Positions 37,924 to 46,449 of a DNA stretch of 64,000 nucleotides are shown here, piece after piece. Where the stretch lies: positions 381,917 to 445,916 of the forward strand of contig JAFEBS010000008.1 of the NCBI GenBank assembly GCA_018242525.1, given 5' to 3'. Position 1 is the first letter of the stretch, and the number at the start of each line of letters is the position of its first letter. The translations under genes were made by a program, and so were the position numbers. This DNA is from Planctomycetota bacterium (GTDB lineage: Bacteria > Planctomycetota > Planctomycetia > Planctomycetales > Planctomycetaceae). The notes under the pieces were generated by a model. The model was not told the DNA's origin. It made no database searches and was given only the letters and a program-made list of their open reading frames with translations.

Positions 37924-38145
37924 GGAGGAACTCCTGTTCATTCGCGATGAGCCCGCCTTCAATCGGCGGCGACCTGAATTGTTGGCACCGATGTGCGGCA
38001 GGCATTCTGTCTTGATCGGCTTGCGTTGGGAAGCCTTCACCGACAGAATCTCGCCAACCCGACTTGGACAATCGAAAAACCGAATCCGATCCGATCATCA
38101 ACTGTTCATGTGGGGTATTTCACCACTTCACCGGAGTTTCACCGC

Positions 38146-39138
38146 ATGTCGACGACAGCAGAGACGCAGCAACTGTGCGACCAGTTCCGGTCAGATTTTA
38201 AAACTCTCCGGGACGAAATTGGAAAAGTCATTGTTGGCAATGATGAAATCGTGCAGGGGACGCTGACCTGTTTGATCGGTGGCGGTCACGTGTTGCTGGA
38301 AGGGGTTCCCGGGTTGGGCAAGACCATGCTCGTTCGGACACTTGCCGACGCTCTGCATCTGAAATTCAACCGGGTGCAGTTCACGCCCGACCTGATGCCC
38401 GCGGACTTGCTGGGGACCAATGTTGTCCTGGAAACGCCCGACAAGCAGAAGAAATTCGAGTTCCAGCAGGGACCCATCTTCACCAACATTCTGCTGGCTG
38501 ACGAAATCAACCGGGCGACCCCCAAGACCCAGTCGGCGTTGCTGGAGGCGATGCAGGAACACACCGTGACCATTGCCGGGCAGACTTATAAGCTGCCGGA
38601 ACCGTTTTTTGTCCTGGCCACTCAGAACCCGCTGGAAATGGAAGGAACGTATCCACTTCCCGAAGCGCAACTGGATCGATTCTTCAACAAGCTGATCGTT
38701 CAGTTCCCGACGCTGGAACAACTGGAAGTGATCATGGACCGGACCACCGAGTCCACGACACCCCGCGCCGAGCCAGTGCTGACCGGAGAACGGGCATTGG
38801 CCATGTCGCAACTCGCCCGGCAGATTCCGATCGCCGATGACGTGCGTCGTTACGGGATTTCATTGATCCTGGCCACGCATCCGGATCACGCCACAGCTCC
38901 CGAGATTACCAAACGGTTTGTCCGGTACGGCAGCAGTCCCCGCGGTGCTCAGGCGATGATTCTCGCGGCCAAAATCCTGGCGATCCTGGATGGACGCTAT
39001 CACGTGGCGCGGGACGATCTGAAAGCGGTCGCGATGGGTGTCCTGCGGCATCGCATCATCCTGAATTTTGAGGGCCAGGCGGAAGGTGTTTCGACGGATA
39101 CCGTCGTCGAGGGGATCTTGAAGGTCGTGCAGGGCTAG
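38146..39138 (+). CDS. MoxR-family AAA+ ATPase
   Basis: MoxR-type AAA+ chaperone thought to help assemble or activate vWA-domain partners. Start at ATG 38146 with GGAG 9 nt upstream; the frame extends to 37993 but the family begins here. 330 aa. Motifs: GNDEIVQGTLTCLIGGGHVL, Walker A EGVPGLGKTMLVRTLA, RVQFTPDLMPADLLGTNV, Walker B ILLADEINRATPKTQSALLEAM, sensor 1 FFVLATQNPLEMEGTYPLPE, arginine-finger region LDRFFNK, and lid YGSSPRGAQAMILAAK. It is the first gene of a plus-strand cluster with DUF58, BatA-like and vWA proteins, the standard MoxR/Bat layout. Confidence 0.95.
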   Translation: MSTTAETQQLCDQFRSDFKTLRDEIGKVIVGNDEIVQGTLTCLIGGGHVLLEGVPGLGKTMLVRTLADALHLKFNRVQFTPDLMPADLLGTNVVLETPDKQKKFEFQQGPIFTNILLADEINRATPKTQSALLEAMQEHTVTIAGQTYKLPEPFFVLATQNPLEMEGTYPLPEAQLDRFFNKLIVQFPTLEQLEVIMDRTTESTTPRAEPVLTGERALAMSQLARQIPIADDVRRYGISLILATHPDHATAPEITKRFVRYGSSPRGAQAMILAAKILAILDGRYHVARDDLKAVAMGVLRHRIILNFEGQAEGVSTDTVVEGILKVVQG

Positions 39139-39174
39139 GTGCTCGGCAGCGCTCCGGCGTGAAAAGGCAGTCGC

Positions 39175-40683
39175 ATGAGTCCGATTCCAAACACTTCTGA
39201 ATCCGTGCTGAAACGAATTCTCTTCGTGGGGTGGATGATCGTCTCGATTGGAGCTGGCACGGTCCGCGTCTACGGTGGCGATGAACCTGCGGATGCGCTA
39301 CGGCCGACGAACATTGAACGTCGAATCTGGCGGATCAAGGTTGTGGATAATACGGACCACCATCCGATTGCGGACGTTGTGATCCGGCCACAGGGATTGC
39401 GAGTCGCCGGACCCACCAATATTGCCGAATGGTCACGAGACGCCTGGGGGCCGATGCCGCGGTCCGTCACCAACAAGGACGGCGTTGCCCTGGTGGAAAT
39501 GCCCCGATACCTGGCCGGATGTTCCGGGATGCCCCACCAGGAAATTGCCGGTTTCATTTTCCGCTGCGATCACGCCGACTTCGCGACGGATAATTTCGCG
39601 TGTGGACTGCGATTCGGGGGAAAAGAGTTTGATGGGAGTGCCTGGCTCTATCGAGCCCGCAAGATTCGAGTGGGGGCGTACGCCGACGATCCGTCGATAT
39701 TATTGGATCGTGTGTTTGCCGTTGTGAATTTTCCGCTGGCGAATGTCGGTTGGAAAAAGTCGCCCGACGGCTTGTTTCAATCGACCGGTTTCTATCCCGG
39801 GTCTCGCCGCTGCTGGATTGTGCAGTTACCCGAGAATGGTCCTGCTCAGTTCAGCCTGCCACTCGCACTTCCCGAGCATCACGACGGTGATGATCCCGTC
39901 GAACTTGTCACGAAGGTCTCGCCGGGGGTTCGCGTCGCAGGCACGCTGGACGATTCCATTCCGCGTCCCGTGGTAAATGGACGGGTATTGGCGAGTGTGC
40001 GAGTACCACCAGATAAGGAGAGTGACCGTCCCGAATTCAGCCAGCTCTGCTGGGAGGAGTGGACGAATATTCGTTCCGATGGAACGTTCGAGTTTCCATC
40101 ATTGCCTCGATTCGCCGACCTGGAACTGCTTGCCTACTGCGATGGATTCGTCTCGGTCCCGGTTGATTCGGATCAGTATTTGATTGCGGCGGGCCGGTAC
40201 GGAGCCGAACCTCAAATCGATGAATCGCTGAATTACCCGCAGCTCTTTCGACTGCGCACTCAGACATTGAAGCCGGTGATTCCGATGGAGCCCGCGGCCA
40301 GTTGCGTGTGGACCTTCGTCGATGAACAAGGGGCCGCGGTGAGTGGTGTCAAGATTCGCGCGAATCTGGGGATCGGCGGGATTGGCCAATCGGAAATGGC
40401 GACATATCAGAATCAGCGTGGAACTGGTGAGTGGTTGCAGGATCCCTGGAGCGACATCGAAAAATATCAAGAAATGACACGGCGGTTTGAAGCAACTTCG
40501 AATCGCTCCGGCGAAGCAATGATTCAGAACCTTCCTGCACGAATTCGTTCACTGAATGTCGAAGCGCCGGGGCGATTTGTCCATGCGGACAGTCAGGAAT
40601 CGCTCTTTTCGATCCAGTTGACGAGTGGGAAGACGGAACGCGTCACCGTGATTCTCAGTTCATCCACGAATCCCGTGAAATGA
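39175..40683 (+). CDS. Hypothetical exported protein inserted in the MoxR/DUF58 cluster
   Basis: 502 aa, no family recognised. The N-terminus (LKRILFVGWMIVSIGAGTVR) is a signal peptide or TM anchor. The rest appears beta-rich with repeated carboxypeptidase-regulatory/Ig-like patterns: IWRIKVVDNTDHHPIADVVI, VTNKDGVALVEMPRYL, VAGTLDDSIPRPVVNGRVLA, and WTFVDEQGAAVSGVKIRANL, each with the strand-turn-strand D/N-G signature. It starts 36 nt after moxR and ends 31 nt before the DUF58 gene, in the same direction, so it is co-transcribed. In most MoxR clusters DUF58 directly follows moxR; this insertion suggests a lineage-specific secreted component. Confidence 0.75.
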   Translation: MSPIPNTSESVLKRILFVGWMIVSIGAGTVRVYGGDEPADALRPTNIERRIWRIKVVDNTDHHPIADVVIRPQGLRVAGPTNIAEWSRDAWGPMPRSVTNKDGVALVEMPRYLAGCSGMPHQEIAGFIFRCDHADFATDNFACGLRFGGKEFDGSAWLYRARKIRVGAYADDPSILLDRVFAVVNFPLANVGWKKSPDGLFQSTGFYPGSRRCWIVQLPENGPAQFSLPLALPEHHDGDDPVELVTKVSPGVRVAGTLDDSIPRPVVNGRVLASVRVPPDKESDRPEFSQLCWEEWTNIRSDGTFEFPSLPRFADLELLAYCDGFVSVPVDSDQYLIAAGRYGAEPQIDESLNYPQLFRLRTQTLKPVIPMEPAASCVWTFVDEQGAAVSGVKIRANLGIGGIGQSEMATYQNQRGTGEWLQDPWSDIEKYQEMTRRFEATSNRSGEAMIQNLPARIRSLNVEAPGRFVHADSQESLFSIQLTSGKTERVTVILSSSTNPVK

Positions 40684-40714
40684 TTCACCGGTCAAAGTGC
40701 CCTGGAGTCACCGC

Positions 40715-41590
40715 ATGCTGTTTGATGGCGATTTCCTGAAGAAACTCGAATACCTGTCGCTGATCTCGCGACGGGTCTTTCGTGGATCCGTGCTGGCACA
40801 GCGTCGTACGAAACAGATGGGGGGCGGAATTGAATTTGCCGATCATCGCGAGTACACGCCCGGCGACGACTTCCGCCATATGGACTGGAACATCTATGCC
40901 CGGCACGGGGATCTGCTGCTGAAACGGTTTCAGGAGGAGGAAGATCTGCACGTCTACTTTTTGCTCGACTGTTCTCGCAGCATGGGATTCGGCAACCCCG
41001 CCAAGTTTGATCTGGCCCGACAGGTCACGGCGGCATTGGCCTATATCGCGCTGGCGGATCTCGATCGCGTGGGAGTGATCGCGTATTCGCAGGAAATCAT
41101 CGCCGACTTCCCGTTGACCCGTGGCAAGGATCGGATTCTGTCTCTGTTGCGTTTCCTGGAGCGATTGGAACTGCAGGGAAGCGATACGAATCTGGGGCGC
41201 ATCGTCAGCAGTTTCGTCCTGCGGCCGCAGCGGCGGGGCCTGGCGGTCGTCGTCAGCGACTTGTTTGATCCGAACGGCTACGAACGGGGTCTCGATCTGC
41301 TTCGTCATCGGACGTACGAGCCCCATCTGATCCAGATTCATGATCCCGCCGAAGCGCGTCCTCAAATGCTGGGTGAAATCGAACTGGTCGATGTGGAAAC
41401 CGATTCTGTCCGCAAGGTGACCATTACCGAACGAGCCTTGCGGGAGTACCGCCGGGTGTTCGACCAGTTTCAGGCGGGTGTCGCCGGCTACGGCAAGAAG
41501 TACGGCCTGGGTTGTACCCAGACGACCAACGATGTGAATTTTGAAGATCTGGTCCTGCGCATGATGCGCGCGGCCGGGGCGGTGAACTGA
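40715..41590 (+). CDS. DUF58-domain protein (vWA-like fold)
   Basis: 291 aa. ATG 40715 has GGAG 7 nt upstream. Signature DUF58 block: FRGSVLAQRRTKQMGGGIEF, HREYTPGDDFRHMDWNIYAR, KRFQEEEDLHVYFLLDCSRSM, and further on RRGLAVVVSDLFDP. The LLDCSRSMGFG stretch is a MIDAS-like DxSxS motif. These proteins are the regular partner of MoxR ATPases. The stop is followed after 4 nt by the BatA-like gene, indicating translational linkage. Confidence 0.93.
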   Translation: MLFDGDFLKKLEYLSLISRRVFRGSVLAQRRTKQMGGGIEFADHREYTPGDDFRHMDWNIYARHGDLLLKRFQEEEDLHVYFLLDCSRSMGFGNPAKFDLARQVTAALAYIALADLDRVGVIAYSQEIIADFPLTRGKDRILSLLRFLERLELQGSDTNLGRIVSSFVLRPQRRGLAVVVSDLFDPNGYERGLDLLRHRTYEPHLIQIHDPAEARPQMLGEIELVDVETDSVRKVTITERALREYRRVFDQFQAGVAGYGKKYGLGCTQTTNDVNFEDLVLRMMRAAGAVN

Positions 41591-41594
41591 CACT

Positions 41595-43565
41595 ATGCAA
41601 TTTGACTCACCATCATCACTAGGCTGGCTGGCACTCGCCGTGCCGATTGTTGTTTTCTACATCCTGAAGATCCGGTTGCGACGCCAGCCGGTTTCAACGG
41701 TGATGTTCTGGACGCAGGTCCTGGACGAACAGAACCCGCGCTCAATCTGGCAGCGACTGCGGCACCTGGTTTCGTTGTTGCTTCAATTGGCGATGTTGTT
41801 GTTCCTGGCTCTGGCATTGGCCGATCCATTCTTCTCGTGGGAAGTTCGTTCGGCTCGCCGGATCGTCGCGGTCATCGACAACTCGGCCAGCATGAATTCG
41901 ACCGATGTCAAGCCGAGTCGGCTGGCGGATGCGAAACGACAGGCTGAGCAGTTGATCGCGGGAATGCGGCACCGCGACGAAATCGCCCTGGTGGCCGCAG
42001 GCACACAGCCTCAGGTGATTGTCGGGTTCACCTCCCGACAAAAAACCGTTCGTAACGCCGTCCAGTTCATGTCGGCGACGGACGGACCGTCGCACGTTTC
42101 CGAAGCCGTGGCGTTGGGACGTCGATTGCTGGGTGAGCGTCAGGATGGCAAGCAACAGGAAGTGATTGTTTTTACCGACGGGCGATTTGACGGCGTTGAG
42201 AATCTGTCGAGTCCCGTCCCTGTGGCGAACGACGCAGAGGCGCCGGCGTCGGGCGAGGCCCTGGCGCAGGCCCCCGTCAAATTGCAGATCATTGGTACCC
42301 GGACGGCGAATCTGGGGATCACTCAGTTTCAGGTCCGTCGCAGCCTGGTTGATCCACTGGGCTATGAAATCCTGGCGGAAGTCACGAATGCGTCCGATCA
42401 GGCGGTGGAATGCCGACTGGAGGTCGAACTGAATGGCGAAGCGATTGATGTTGTCCCGTTGAAACTGGACGCGGCGGGGAAATGGAGCCAGGTCTTCGAA
42501 AAGACATCTGCCAGCGGGGGACACCTGTTTGCCCGCTTGAATTACGAAGATACTTTGGTGGCGGACAACACAGCTTCGGCGGTGCTTCCCAGGCGCGAAG
42601 TACAACCGGTCGTGCTGGTCACATCGGGAAATCTGTTCCTGCAAAAAGTGTTTGAAGTCAATCCGTTGGTGAAGTTGACCGTCGTCGCGGAAGCTCCGGC
42701 GACCATCCCTGCGGGTACCGTCGTCGTTTATCACCGCGTGACACCCGAAAAGATTCCGCCCGGTCTGGCGTTCGTGATCGACCCCGCCAATACGTCGGAT
42801 CTGTTTGAGGTTGGTGAGCCGATTGCCAATCCCATCGTCACCAGGCAGGACAAGGACAGCCCGCTGATGTCGCATGTGCGACTGGACAACGTCCTGATGC
42901 CGGAAGCGCGCCAGCTGACTCCCACGTTCCTCGACCAGACCCAGGTTCTGGCAGAGGCGGTGACGAAAGAGCCACTCTTCTTTGCGGTGAACCGTCCCGA
43001 AGGTCGCGTTCTCGTCCTGACCGTGAATCTGGACAAGGGTGATCTGCCGCTCAGAACGGCGTTTCCCATTACCGTGGCGAATGCGCTGCACTGGTTTGCC
43101 GGGAACAAGGGAGATCTGCGGGAATCGCTGGCGGCGGGATCACTGGCGACGGTGACCAGCAATGATTTCGTTCGGCCGGCAAAAGGTCAGACGCTGGTAC
43201 TGCGCAGCCCTGCGGGAGAATTGATGCCGCTTCCCGCCAGTTCGGATCGAATGACCATCGGACCGCTCGACCAATGCGGTCTCTGGACCATCCTGGAAGA
43301 ATCGGCGGGCAACAGTCCCGCGGAATTGACCTCGCCAGAATTGAAATCGGAGACGGCCATTCCACTGCTGGAGATTGCCTGCAATCTGGCGAGTGCCACG
43401 GAAACCGATGTGCGTCCCCCGGAAGAGTTGCTGGAGGTCAAGACCAATGTCTCGCCTATCATGGCGGGTCTGGGGTCCCGCCCCCTGTGGTTCTGGCTGC
43501 TGCTGCTGGGACTGATCCTGACTACCGTGGAATGGGCCATGTACCAGCGTCGAGTCATCAGCTAG
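41595..43565 (+). CDS. BatA-like membrane protein with vWA domain
   Basis: 656 aa. The N-terminal BatA module is clear: LGWLALAVPIVVFYILKIRL (TM1), RRQPVSTVMFW, then a second TM (LVSLLLQLAMLLFLALALAD). The vWA domain follows with RIVAVIDNSASMNSTD (MIDAS DxSxS), VALVAAGTQPQVIVGF and VIVFTDGRFDG. A long periplasmic part (about 230-610) has beta-sandwich character, and a last TM (LWFWLLLLGLILTTVEWAMY) anchors the C-terminus. Bat proteins are linked to aerotolerance and envelope stress in Bacteroides and Leptospira; the role in planctomycetes is not known. Four nt downstream of the DUF58 gene. Confidence 0.9.
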   Translation: MQFDSPSSLGWLALAVPIVVFYILKIRLRRQPVSTVMFWTQVLDEQNPRSIWQRLRHLVSLLLQLAMLLFLALALADPFFSWEVRSARRIVAVIDNSASMNSTDVKPSRLADAKRQAEQLIAGMRHRDEIALVAAGTQPQVIVGFTSRQKTVRNAVQFMSATDGPSHVSEAVALGRRLLGERQDGKQQEVIVFTDGRFDGVENLSSPVPVANDAEAPASGEALAQAPVKLQIIGTRTANLGITQFQVRRSLVDPLGYEILAEVTNASDQAVECRLEVELNGEAIDVVPLKLDAAGKWSQVFEKTSASGGHLFARLNYEDTLVADNTASAVLPRREVQPVVLVTSGNLFLQKVFEVNPLVKLTVVAEAPATIPAGTVVVYHRVTPEKIPPGLAFVIDPANTSDLFEVGEPIANPIVTRQDKDSPLMSHVRLDNVLMPEARQLTPTFLDQTQVLAEAVTKEPLFFAVNRPEGRVLVLTVNLDKGDLPLRTAFPITVANALHWFAGNKGDLRESLAAGSLATVTSNDFVRPAKGQTLVLRSPAGELMPLPASSDRMTIGPLDQCGLWTILEESAGNSPAELTSPELKSETAIPLLEIACNLASATETDVRPPEELLEVKTNVSPIMAGLGSRPLWFWLLLLGLILTTVEWAMYQRRVIS

Positions 43566-43619
43566 CAGACCCGTTTTTCGACGGGCTGCCAGACATCGTT
43601 GCCATACCGAGACCGCTTC

Positions 43620-46385
43620 ATGCTCGATCGCATCTCACTTGAACTGACCCATCCCTGGTGGATGGCGGCACTGTTCCTCGTGCTGCCACTGCTCGGCTGG
43701 TACTTCTGGCGATCGCTTTCCGACTTTCCGCCACGGCAACTGGTCGTTTCCCTTCTGACACGCTGTCTGGTCACCGGCCTGCTGGTGCTGGCACTGAGCG
43801 GCCTGACATTGCTGAAACCGACAACGCAGCAGTTCGTCATTGTCGCCATCGATCAAAGCCTGAGCGTCGCTGAACCGGAACAAGATTCGACATCCGGGGA
43901 AAGCGGGGAAAGCGGTGAGCCGCGCAAGTCCCAAGTCGACGAATTCCTGGACAAAGCCCTGACGGATTCCCGCATTGGTGATCACAAGGTGGTCTTTCTG
44001 CCGTTCGCCACCCAAGCTGGAACTGTGTCCCAAGTCCGCCCACAGATCGATCCTGCCATCGATGGAACTGCCGACAAAAAGTCGACCACTGCCGAACTGG
44101 ATCGCAACGCGACGGACCTGGCGGCGGCGATCCGGTCTGCGGCCGGAGCGATGCCGCCGGACTATGTTCCCAGCATCGTCCTGCTGACGGATGGCAACCA
44201 GACGATTGGCGACGTAATGCAGGCGGCTCTGGGGACAGCATCGGCTGTCAGATCGAAACGCAGCAGCGAACCCGGTCGTGGCGGGGAATCGGTCTTGTCG
44301 GTCGGCAAGTCCTTGATCCCGATTGACACGATCCCGCTGAAAGTGCGCGACAATCCGGAAGTTCAGGTGGCTGCCGTCGACGTTCCCGCTCAGGTTCGCG
44401 AAGGGGAGCCGTTTTATGTCGAAGTCGTGATCAACTCGAATCACGATGACGAGGGACTGGTGGAGGTTTTTCGCGGCGCTCACAAGGTGCTCAGCGAATC
44501 GCGCACGCTGAAAGCAGGCGAGAACCGGTTTCGCTTCCAGCAGTCCATTACCGGTGAACGCCTCGCTCAGTACTCCGCCCGCATCAGCGGCCTGAAAACA
44601 GACACTCTGCTGGACAATAACACCGAATCCGGACTCGTCTTCACGACCGGTAAGCCGCGTGTCCTGCTGATTGAAAGCGACCCGAAACTCGCCCAGCAAC
44701 TGGTCTGGGCCCTGCAGCAGGAAGAGATCGAAGTCGACGTGCGTCCGATTGAGGGGATGCCCGATTCGCTGGCTGATCTGCAGAACTATGAATTGCTGGC
44801 CTTGTCGAATGTTCCCGCGACCAGCCTGTCGCAACGACAGATGGAACTGGCCCGAACCTATGTCCAGGATCTGGGCGGAGGATTCCTGATGCTGGGTGGC
44901 GACCAGTCCTTCGGCCTCGGGGGCTATTACAAGACCGTTCTGGAAGAAATCCTGCCGGTCCGGTCGGACTTCGAGAAGGAGAAGGAAAAGCCGTCGCTGG
45001 GGATGGTGCTGGTCATCGACAAATCGGGGTCGATGGGCGGCGAAAAAATCGAAATGGCGAAGGAGGCGGCCAAGAGTGCCGCGGAACTGCTGGGGCCACG
45101 GGATCAACTGGGAGTGATCGCGTTCGACGGCAATTTTTACTGGGTCAGCGAACTGCAGTCGGCCGCCAACAAGGCGCGCATCATTGATGACATCAGTCGC
45201 ATCGAAGCCGGAGGCGGAACGACGATGGCTCCGGCCATGGAGGAGGCTTACAACTCCCTGGTCGGAGCGACGGCGAAGTTGAAACATGTGATCGTGCTGA
45301 CCGATGGAATTTCGTCCCCGGGGGACTTCGAGGGGATCGCACAGAACATGGCGACTTCCCGCATCACCTGCTCGACCGTGGGAGTGGGTGAGGGGAGTGA
45401 CAACAAACTGCTGGAGGAGATCGCCCGGATCGGGCAAGGACGGCATTTTGAAGCGATGGAAGCCAGTTCTCTGCCGCAGATCTTCGCCAAGGAAACGATG
45501 ACCGCCAGCAAGTCGGCGATCAATGAACAACCGTTCGTCCCCCAGGTCGTACGGCCGACTCAGACGCTGGCTGATATTGATTTCGAAACCGCTCCGTTCC
45601 TGCTCGGTTACGTGGTAACCCGTCCCAAGGCGACCTGCGAATTCATCCTGGCGACAGAATCCGGCGACCCCTTGCTCGCGTGGTGGCGCTACGGATTGGG
45701 GACGACCGTGGCGTTCACATCGGATGCCAAAAGTCGCTGGGGAGCGGAATGGCTGACGTGGCCCGGATACAGCAAGTTCTGGGCACAAGTGATCCGTCAT
45801 TCGATGCGCAAGAACGACGTGAAGGGGGTGATCGTGGAGGTCAAGCAGGAGCGTCGCAAGGCGACTGTGACGTTGGATGCGATCGATCCAACCGGCAAGT
45901 TCCTGAATCAGGCGATTACCGAAGCCACGATCATCGACCCGCAACTGAGCCAGCGCAAACTGGAATTGAAGCAAACCGCCCCCGGCCGTTACGTGGCCGA
46001 ATTTGACACCCCGGCATCCGGGGCATATCACCTGAACCTGACTCAAAAAACGGCTGGCGGAACGCTGTTGCATCAACAGACGCGGGGCCTGATCGTGGGA
46101 TACCCCGACGAACTTCGACTGCGTCCGACCAACACCGAACTGCTGCAGGCTCTCGCGACTTCCACGGGTGGCCGTTTCGATCCCCGTCCGGAAGACCTGT
46201 TTTCGACCGGCAACATTGGCAAATCTGACAGTGCTGGATCACCCGCTGATTCTGTCGCCCGCACGGTCCAGCGGACCACTCCCTTATGGCCGTACCTCGT
46301 GACCGCGGCCTTACTTCTGTTCGTGCTGGACGTCGCCCTGCGACGAATCGACTTCAGCCTGTGGTGGCCGACGCGTTGGAAATGA
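43620..46385 (+). CDS. Membrane-anchored vWA protein with a GATase1-like domain
   Basis: 921 aa from ATG 43620 (the upstream TTG at 43599 is less likely). Two N-terminal TM segments (PWWMAALFLVLPLLGWYF; LVTGLLVLALSGLTLL), a first vWA-like region (VIVAIDQSLSVAEPE ... PSIVLLTDGNQTIGD), an extracellular beta domain, then at about 345-445 a class I amidotransferase-like domain (KPRVLLIESDPKLAQQLVWA, ELLALSNVPATSLSQRQMEL, GGGFLMLGGDQSFGLGGY) without a nucleophile Cys. A complete vWA domain follows with MIDAS VIDKSGSMGGEKIEMAKEA at about 465, and a C-terminal TM (YLVTAALLLFVLDVAL). This is the last gene of the MoxR cluster and a likely MoxR client. Confidence 0.88.
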   Translation: MLDRISLELTHPWWMAALFLVLPLLGWYFWRSLSDFPPRQLVVSLLTRCLVTGLLVLALSGLTLLKPTTQQFVIVAIDQSLSVAEPEQDSTSGESGESGEPRKSQVDEFLDKALTDSRIGDHKVVFLPFATQAGTVSQVRPQIDPAIDGTADKKSTTAELDRNATDLAAAIRSAAGAMPPDYVPSIVLLTDGNQTIGDVMQAALGTASAVRSKRSSEPGRGGESVLSVGKSLIPIDTIPLKVRDNPEVQVAAVDVPAQVREGEPFYVEVVINSNHDDEGLVEVFRGAHKVLSESRTLKAGENRFRFQQSITGERLAQYSARISGLKTDTLLDNNTESGLVFTTGKPRVLLIESDPKLAQQLVWALQQEEIEVDVRPIEGMPDSLADLQNYELLALSNVPATSLSQRQMELARTYVQDLGGGFLMLGGDQSFGLGGYYKTVLEEILPVRSDFEKEKEKPSLGMVLVIDKSGSMGGEKIEMAKEAAKSAAELLGPRDQLGVIAFDGNFYWVSELQSAANKARIIDDISRIEAGGGTTMAPAMEEAYNSLVGATAKLKHVIVLTDGISSPGDFEGIAQNMATSRITCSTVGVGEGSDNKLLEEIARIGQGRHFEAMEASSLPQIFAKETMTASKSAINEQPFVPQVVRPTQTLADIDFETAPFLLGYVVTRPKATCEFILATESGDPLLAWWRYGLGTTVAFTSDAKSRWGAEWLTWPGYSKFWAQVIRHSMRKNDVKGVIVEVKQERRKATVTLDAIDPTGKFLNQAITEATIIDPQLSQRKLELKQTAPGRYVAEFDTPASGAYHLNLTQKTAGGTLLHQQTRGLIVGYPDELRLRPTNTELLQALATSTGGRFDPRPEDLFSTGNIGKSDSAGSPADSVARTVQRTTPLWPYLVTAALLLFVLDVALRRIDFSLWWPTRWK

Positions 46386-46430
46386 TATCGGGGTACGGCA
46401 GGTCCTTCGGATTCGCGATTGCATCCGCAC

Positions 46431-46449
46431 GATGGACGAGGCGTCCATC
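46431..46449. repeat. Short palindrome between convergent genes
   Basis: GATGGACG and CGTCCATC flank AGG (8-bp stem, 3-nt loop), abutting the stop of the secretin-like gene. The inner GGACGAGGCGTCCATCC recurs at about 61430-61446, so it is a small dispersed repeat; it may also act as a terminator for the converging genes. Confidence 0.55.

Noticed and set aside
41742..43091. 449-aa open frame antisense to the BatA-like gene
   Set aside because: Same reason: the plus strand carries unmistakable BatA motifs.
43635..46076. 813-aa open frame antisense to the vWA gene
   Set aside because: A mirror frame of a GC-rich gene; His/Arg/Gln-rich with no domain, while the plus strand has clear vWA and TM features.
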